Shown here: one piece after another, positions 4,369-7,511 of the stretch
Numbering within the stretch: position 1 is the first letter of the stretch
Layout of the letters: each line of letters opens with the position of its first letter
Notes under the pieces: generated by a model
What the model was told of the DNA's origin: nothing
What the model saw: only the letters and a program-made list of their open reading frames with translations
Database searches by the model: none
Made by a program: the position numbers and the translations under genes
Source of the DNA: Thermoplasmata archaeon
GTDB taxonomy: Archaea > Thermoplasmatota > E2 > UBA9212
Direction of reading: 5' to 3'
Length of the DNA stretch: 7,511 nucleotides
NCBI GenBank assembly: GCA_013329495.1
Contig: DUKC01000089.1
Coordinates: 1 to 7,511, forward strand

Positions 4369-7125
4369 ATGGTAACCAGTGAATCATTCGAAATACCTTT
4401 CTTTAAAGAACGAAGTTTTGTAAGGAAACAGTGCAGGAAGTGTGACTCCTTTTTTTGGACCCAATCTCCTGAGCAAGAGCTGTGCCAAGACCAGCCCTGC
4501 GTAGAATATAGTTTTATTGGGAATCCTCTGACGCGTAAACAGCTGGAGTGCAGTGCCATAAGAGAGAGATTTCTTCAATATTTTGAGGAGAAAGGGCACA
4601 AAAGAATAAAACCGTATCCAGTGGTGGCGAGATGGAGGGAGGATATATACCTAAACATCGCGTCAATTTCTGATTTTCAACCCCATATCACCTCCGGAGA
4701 AGTGCCACCTCCCGCGAATCCTCTCGTAATAGCCCAACCTTGCATAAGACTCAACGATTTAGAGTTGGTTGGGAAAACAGGAAGGCACCTGTCCATGTTT
4801 GAAATGCTCGGTCATCACGCATTCAACATGCCCGACAAATCGGTATATTGGATCAATGAAACGGTTCAGTATTGTGACGATTTTTTTCACAAAGCACTGG
4901 GCGTTACCACCGGGTTGACATACAAGGAGTCAAGCTGGGCGGGAGGGGGAAATGCCGGGACATGCTTGGAAGTTCTTGTGGGCGGCTTGGAGGTTGCAAC
5001 CCTTGTTTTTATGAATCTGATTGCGAATCCAAATGGCAAGTACAAGGTCGAGGGGGAGAGATACAGCCCGATGAGAATGAGAATAGTTGACACTGGCTAT
5101 GGTTTGGAACGAATTGCATGGTTGTCAAAAGGGCAGCCAACACTTTATGACGCTGCCTTTCCTGAACTAATAGAACTGATAAAAAAGGAAAGCGGAATTT
5201 CTTTTGACCTGAAGGACGAGCATAACTTCAAACTGTTGGGTGAATCAGCAAAACTCTCTTCGTTGATGCCTCAGAGTGACCCCCTCTTCTGGAAGAGCCT
5301 GGTAAAGAGATTGAGGCAGGCTATGATAAGAACCGATGTTGAAAAACTGAAGAAAACCTTGCGTCCCATTGAGGACATCTACACCCTAGCAGACCACACT
5401 CGTTGCCTGGCATTTATGCTGGGCGATGGACTGGTCCCATCAAACGTCAAGGCAGGATACTTGGCGAGACTGATCATACGCAGGTGTTATAGACTCATGC
5501 AGTCTCTCGATCTTAAGACAGGGCTGAGCGAGCTGGTTGTTCGCCAATTGGATTCGTTGGTCGAGTTTCCAGACCTTGGAAAGGAGAGGGAGCAAATCAC
5601 CAGAATACTAGATCTGGAGGTAGGGAAATTCGATGAAACGTTGAAGAAGGGTACGGAATTAGTCAAACGCCTAATAAATAAAGGAGAAGACGTCTCTACC
5701 GAAAAGCTCATTGAGCTGTATGACATCCGAGGTATTCCCCCAAGCATGGTCAAGCAAGTTGCAGAAGAGATGGGGGGTAAGGTAGAAATTCCTCCTAACT
5801 TTGAAGCAATGGTTGCCGAGAAGCACACGAAATCGCTTCAGCCCCCCAAAAAAGAGGAAACCGAGCTTGATCTGCCACTAACCAAGCTTTTGTACTACGG
5901 CAACCCTTTGGCCAAGGAGTTTGATGGGGTGGTCTTGTTTGTTGAAAAGCAAGGGACAAACAAATCGAGGGTCGTGCTGGACAAAACTCTTTTTTATTCC
6001 GAAGGGGGTGGACAGCTTTCTGATAGGGGAACGATCGATACGCCTGAGAAGAGCTTAAACGTTTATGATGTACAGAAAGAGGGGGATATAATCATCCACG
6101 AAGTGGAAGGAAGGCTTAAAGTCGGAGAAGTAGTTCATGGTAGACTTGATTGGGGAAGAAGAACATCTTTAATGAGGAATCATTCAGCAACTCACATCAT
6201 TAATGGAGCTGCCCAAATGGTGCTTGGCAGCCACGTCTGGCAGGCGGGGTCGCAGTTGGATATCAATCAGGCAAGACTTGACATCACACATTATAAACAC
6301 CTGACGCCAGAAGAAGTAAGAGAAATAGAGATCATAGCAAACAGAATAATCATCGAGAATGTTCCGATAGAAAAGTTATGGATGGACAGAAACGAGGCCG
6401 AAAAGAAGTATGGATTTAGGCTCTATCAGGGGGGGGTCCCCAAAGGGAGAAAACTTAGAGTCGTCAGGATACCTGGCTACGATGTAGAAGCCTGCGGTGG
6501 AATTCATTGTGAGGAAACCGCTGACGTGGGATTAATCAAAATTCTGAGAACAGAACGCATTCAGGACGGTGTTGAAAGAATCGAGTTTGCCGCCGGATTT
6601 GCCGCCCTTAGTTACATTCAATACCAGGAAAAGTTGCTCAAAGAGTCCGCTAAGATATTGAGTGTAAAGCCTGAGCAGCTACCAAAGGCGGTAAAGCGAT
6701 TTTTTGAAGAATGGAAAGCACTAAGGAAAAAGCTAGATCTTTTCAAAACCGAAAATGCTCGAAAGAAGGCCGGCGATCTCCTGGCTGGAGCTGAGCACGT
6801 GGGAAATGCTAGGGTCGTTGCTGACATAGGCTCAAAGGAAATGGATGAGCTTATAAAAGAGGCCGCAGAGATGATAAGCAAGCCGGGAATAGTAACAATA
6901 CTGGGGAGCAAAAAAGGAAATGCGAAGCTGGTGATTGCTTGCTCTGATGACGTCAATTTGGACTGCAGAGAGATCATAAAAGGAGCAACTCAGCTCATTG
7001 GCGGGAGCGGGGGAGGGAAAGCCAACCTGGCTCAAGGAGGAGGTCCCCCTGGCAAAAAAGTCAAAGAAGCAGTCGATCAGGCCAAGAAGTTGGTGATTGA
7101 AAGCCTAGCCCAAGAAGATGCGTAG
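4369..7125 (+). CDS. alaS: Alanyl-tRNA synthetase, archaeal type
   Basis: A 918-residue class II synthetase that charges tRNA-Ala and hydrolyses misacylated Ser- and Gly-tRNA-Ala in the cytoplasm. It is complete. The archaeal N-terminal extension has a possible zinc cluster (C22, C25, C39, C44). The catalytic core runs to about residue 260, with ARWREDIYLNIASISDFQP near 87-105, the MFEMLGHH block at 143-150 and DTGYGLER at 241-248. A tRNA-recognition helical region follows (ADHTRC at 341-346, LGDGLVPSN at 351-359). The editing domain keeps its metal ligands H605 and H609 (HSATH) and C709 and H713 (CGGIH). The C-Ala domain ends with GGSGGGKANLAQGGG at 878-892. Everything expected of the family is in place and nothing suggests truncation or transfer. 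It is transcribed alone, divergently from hpt-dph2. Confidence 0.98.
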   Translation: MVTSESFEIPFFKERSFVRKQCRKCDSFFWTQSPEQELCQDQPCVEYSFIGNPLTRKQLECSAIRERFLQYFEEKGHKRIKPYPVVARWREDIYLNIASISDFQPHITSGEVPPPANPLVIAQPCIRLNDLELVGKTGRHLSMFEMLGHHAFNMPDKSVYWINETVQYCDDFFHKALGVTTGLTYKESSWAGGGNAGTCLEVLVGGLEVATLVFMNLIANPNGKYKVEGERYSPMRMRIVDTGYGLERIAWLSKGQPTLYDAAFPELIELIKKESGISFDLKDEHNFKLLGESAKLSSLMPQSDPLFWKSLVKRLRQAMIRTDVEKLKKTLRPIEDIYTLADHTRCLAFMLGDGLVPSNVKAGYLARLIIRRCYRLMQSLDLKTGLSELVVRQLDSLVEFPDLGKEREQITRILDLEVGKFDETLKKGTELVKRLINKGEDVSTEKLIELYDIRGIPPSMVKQVAEEMGGKVEIPPNFEAMVAEKHTKSLQPPKKEETELDLPLTKLLYYGNPLAKEFDGVVLFVEKQGTNKSRVVLDKTLFYSEGGGQLSDRGTIDTPEKSLNVYDVQKEGDIIIHEVEGRLKVGEVVHGRLDWGRRTSLMRNHSATHIINGAAQMVLGSHVWQAGSQLDINQARLDITHYKHLTPEEVREIEIIANRIIIENVPIEKLWMDRNEAEKKYGFRLYQGGVPKGRKLRVVRIPGYDVEACGGIHCEETADVGLIKILRTERIQDGVERIEFAAGFAALSYIQYQEKLLKESAKILSVKPEQLPKAVKRFFEEWKALRKKLDLFKTENARKKAGDLLAGAEHVGNARVVADIGSKEMDELIKEAAEMISKPGIVTILGSKKGNAKLVIACSDDVNLDCREIIKGATQLIGGSGGGKANLAQGGGPPGKKVKEAVDQAKKLVIESLAQEDA

Positions 7126-7134
7126 GCACTTTTT
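7103..7134 (+). terminator. Hairpin/oligo-T terminator of alaS
   Basis: GCCTA at 7103-7107 pairs with TAGGC at 7123-7127 across a 15-base loop, and TTTTT follows at 7130-7134. The stem overlaps the last codons and the TAG stop of alaS, so termination would occur within about 10 bases of the stop. Confidence 0.5.
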
Positions 7135-7414
7135 CTCGCGATTGATTGCAATTGATGTTTGCTTTCAACAAAGTCTAAGAACAGTTTTTCATATTAATCC
7201 TGTAAAGCGGTTCATAACTGACCTATTGGATCTGTGGACGTCTAGCAGTCGGGATGTTGCTATATGCCTGTTCATCGAGTAGTGCAAACCTCAACCAAAT
7301 CTTTTATAGGCTGTTTTCCAATTACTTATACAAAAAAGACCCTCCAGAGAAAAGAAATTAATTTAAACCAAATCTGGGGGTTGAACAGGAATTAAGAATA
7401 AACACATCCTAAAA
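7135..7414. other. Non-coding spacer between alaS and tRNA-Pro
   Basis: I see no convincing coding sequence on either strand. The stretch holds a T5 run at about 7185-7189, a TATA-like CTTTTATAGG near 7301-7310, and a possible stem CCTCCAG/CTGGGGG (7341-7347/7374-7380, one G-T pair, 26-base loop). An undetected small RNA downstream of the 7301 TATA-like box is possible but not shown. Confidence 0.4.
7358..7368 (+). promoter_or_regulatory. Possible promoter of tRNA-Pro
   Basis: AAGAAATTAATTTAAACC combines a purine-rich BRE-like run with a TTTAAA core. A start about 25 bp downstream would leave a pre-tRNA leader of roughly 25 bases. Other A/T-rich boxes at 7301-7310 and near 7391-7400 compete, so the choice is tentative. 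Confidence 0.3.
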
Positions 7415-7499
7415 GGGCCCGTGGGGTAGCTTGGTATCCTTGTGGCTTCGGGAGCCATAGACTCCAGTTCAAATCTGGGCGGGCCCATACTCTTTTAGG
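7408..7499 (+). repeat. 7-bp complementary flanks of tRNA-Pro
   Basis: CCTAAAA at 7408-7414, ending directly at the mature 5' end, is the exact reverse complement of TTTTAGG at 7493-7499, five bases after the discriminator base. In the precursor these could extend the acceptor stem with a 5-base bulge (TACTC) at the 3' processing site. The TCTTTT within the right arm could also serve as a terminator. Confidence 0.4.
7415..7487 (+). tRNA. tRNA-Pro (anticodon CGG)
   Basis: A complete 73-base cloverleaf with no intron, decoding CCG. The acceptor stem GGGCCCG/CGGGCCC is perfect, with discriminator A at 7487. The D-arm has loop AGCTTGGTA and a weak stem (G-T at 10-25, T-T at 13-22). The anticodon stem GTGGC/GCCAT carries the loop TTCGGGA, with CGG at 7449-7451 after T33 and G37 following. 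The variable loop is 4 bases. The T-arm is TCCAG-TTCAAAT-CTGGG. CCA is not encoded (TAC follows A73), as is common in archaea, so the CCA-adding enzyme must complete the end. Confidence 0.96.
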
Positions 7500-7511
7500 T
7501 TCAAAACCATA

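Noticed and set aside
4369..7487. Functional pairing of alaS with tRNA-Pro (editing of Ala-tRNA-Pro)
   Set aside because: AlaRS does not edit tRNA-Pro in known systems. That job belongs to ProRS editing domains or ProX-type proteins, and 289 bp plus a terminator separate the two genes.
1..7511. CRISPR array, insertion sequence, or prophage/integrase module
   Set aside because: No regularly spaced repeats, transposase, integrase or terminal inverted repeats were seen anywhere in the window.

Overview
The window looks archaeal. Evidence: a full-length archaeal-type alanyl-tRNA synthetase with an N-terminal Cys cluster, an archaeal-type Dph2 (the archaeal single-protein form of the first diphthamide enzyme), a methanogen-like archaeal Hpt purine phosphoribosyltransferase, TATA/BRE-like promoters placed for leaderless or short-leader transcripts, and a tRNA-Pro gene with no encoded CCA end. 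The DNA is moderately AT-rich. The lineage cannot be fixed from this sequence alone; a euryarchaeal-type or related archaeon is a guess.

Left third (1-2320, + strand): three consecutive paralogues of the CheC/CheX/FliY CheY-phosphatase superfamily, separated by spacers of about 180 bp that each carry their own signals. All three keep the second CheC active-site motif ([DS]xxxExxN with a downstream Pro). All three have lost the Asn of the first site (Ser, Cys, Ser) and carry a shared GH in place of the usual GN. No CheA, CheY, CheB, CheD, receptor or archaellum gene is visible. The middle paralogue has a 9-bp perfect inverted repeat that covers its Shine-Dalgarno sequence and is centred on a TATA-like box.

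Middle (2321-4368): a convergent terminator region, then a tightly packed minus-strand pair, hpt followed by dph2 with 4 bp between them. Hpt salvages purine bases; Dph2 starts diphthamide formation on elongation factor 2. The divergent 260-bp spacer to alaS holds a duplicated TATA box, a shared 10-bp direct repeat next to both promoters, and two dyad-symmetric sites.

Right half (4369-7511, + strand): alaS with its own promoter and hairpin/oligo-T terminator, a 280-bp non-coding stretch, and a tRNA-Pro(CGG) gene whose 5' and 3' flanks are perfectly complementary over 7 bases. Apart from the CheC cluster the genes are housekeeping (translation, EF2 modification, purine salvage). The CheC triplet and its control region are the most unusual part.
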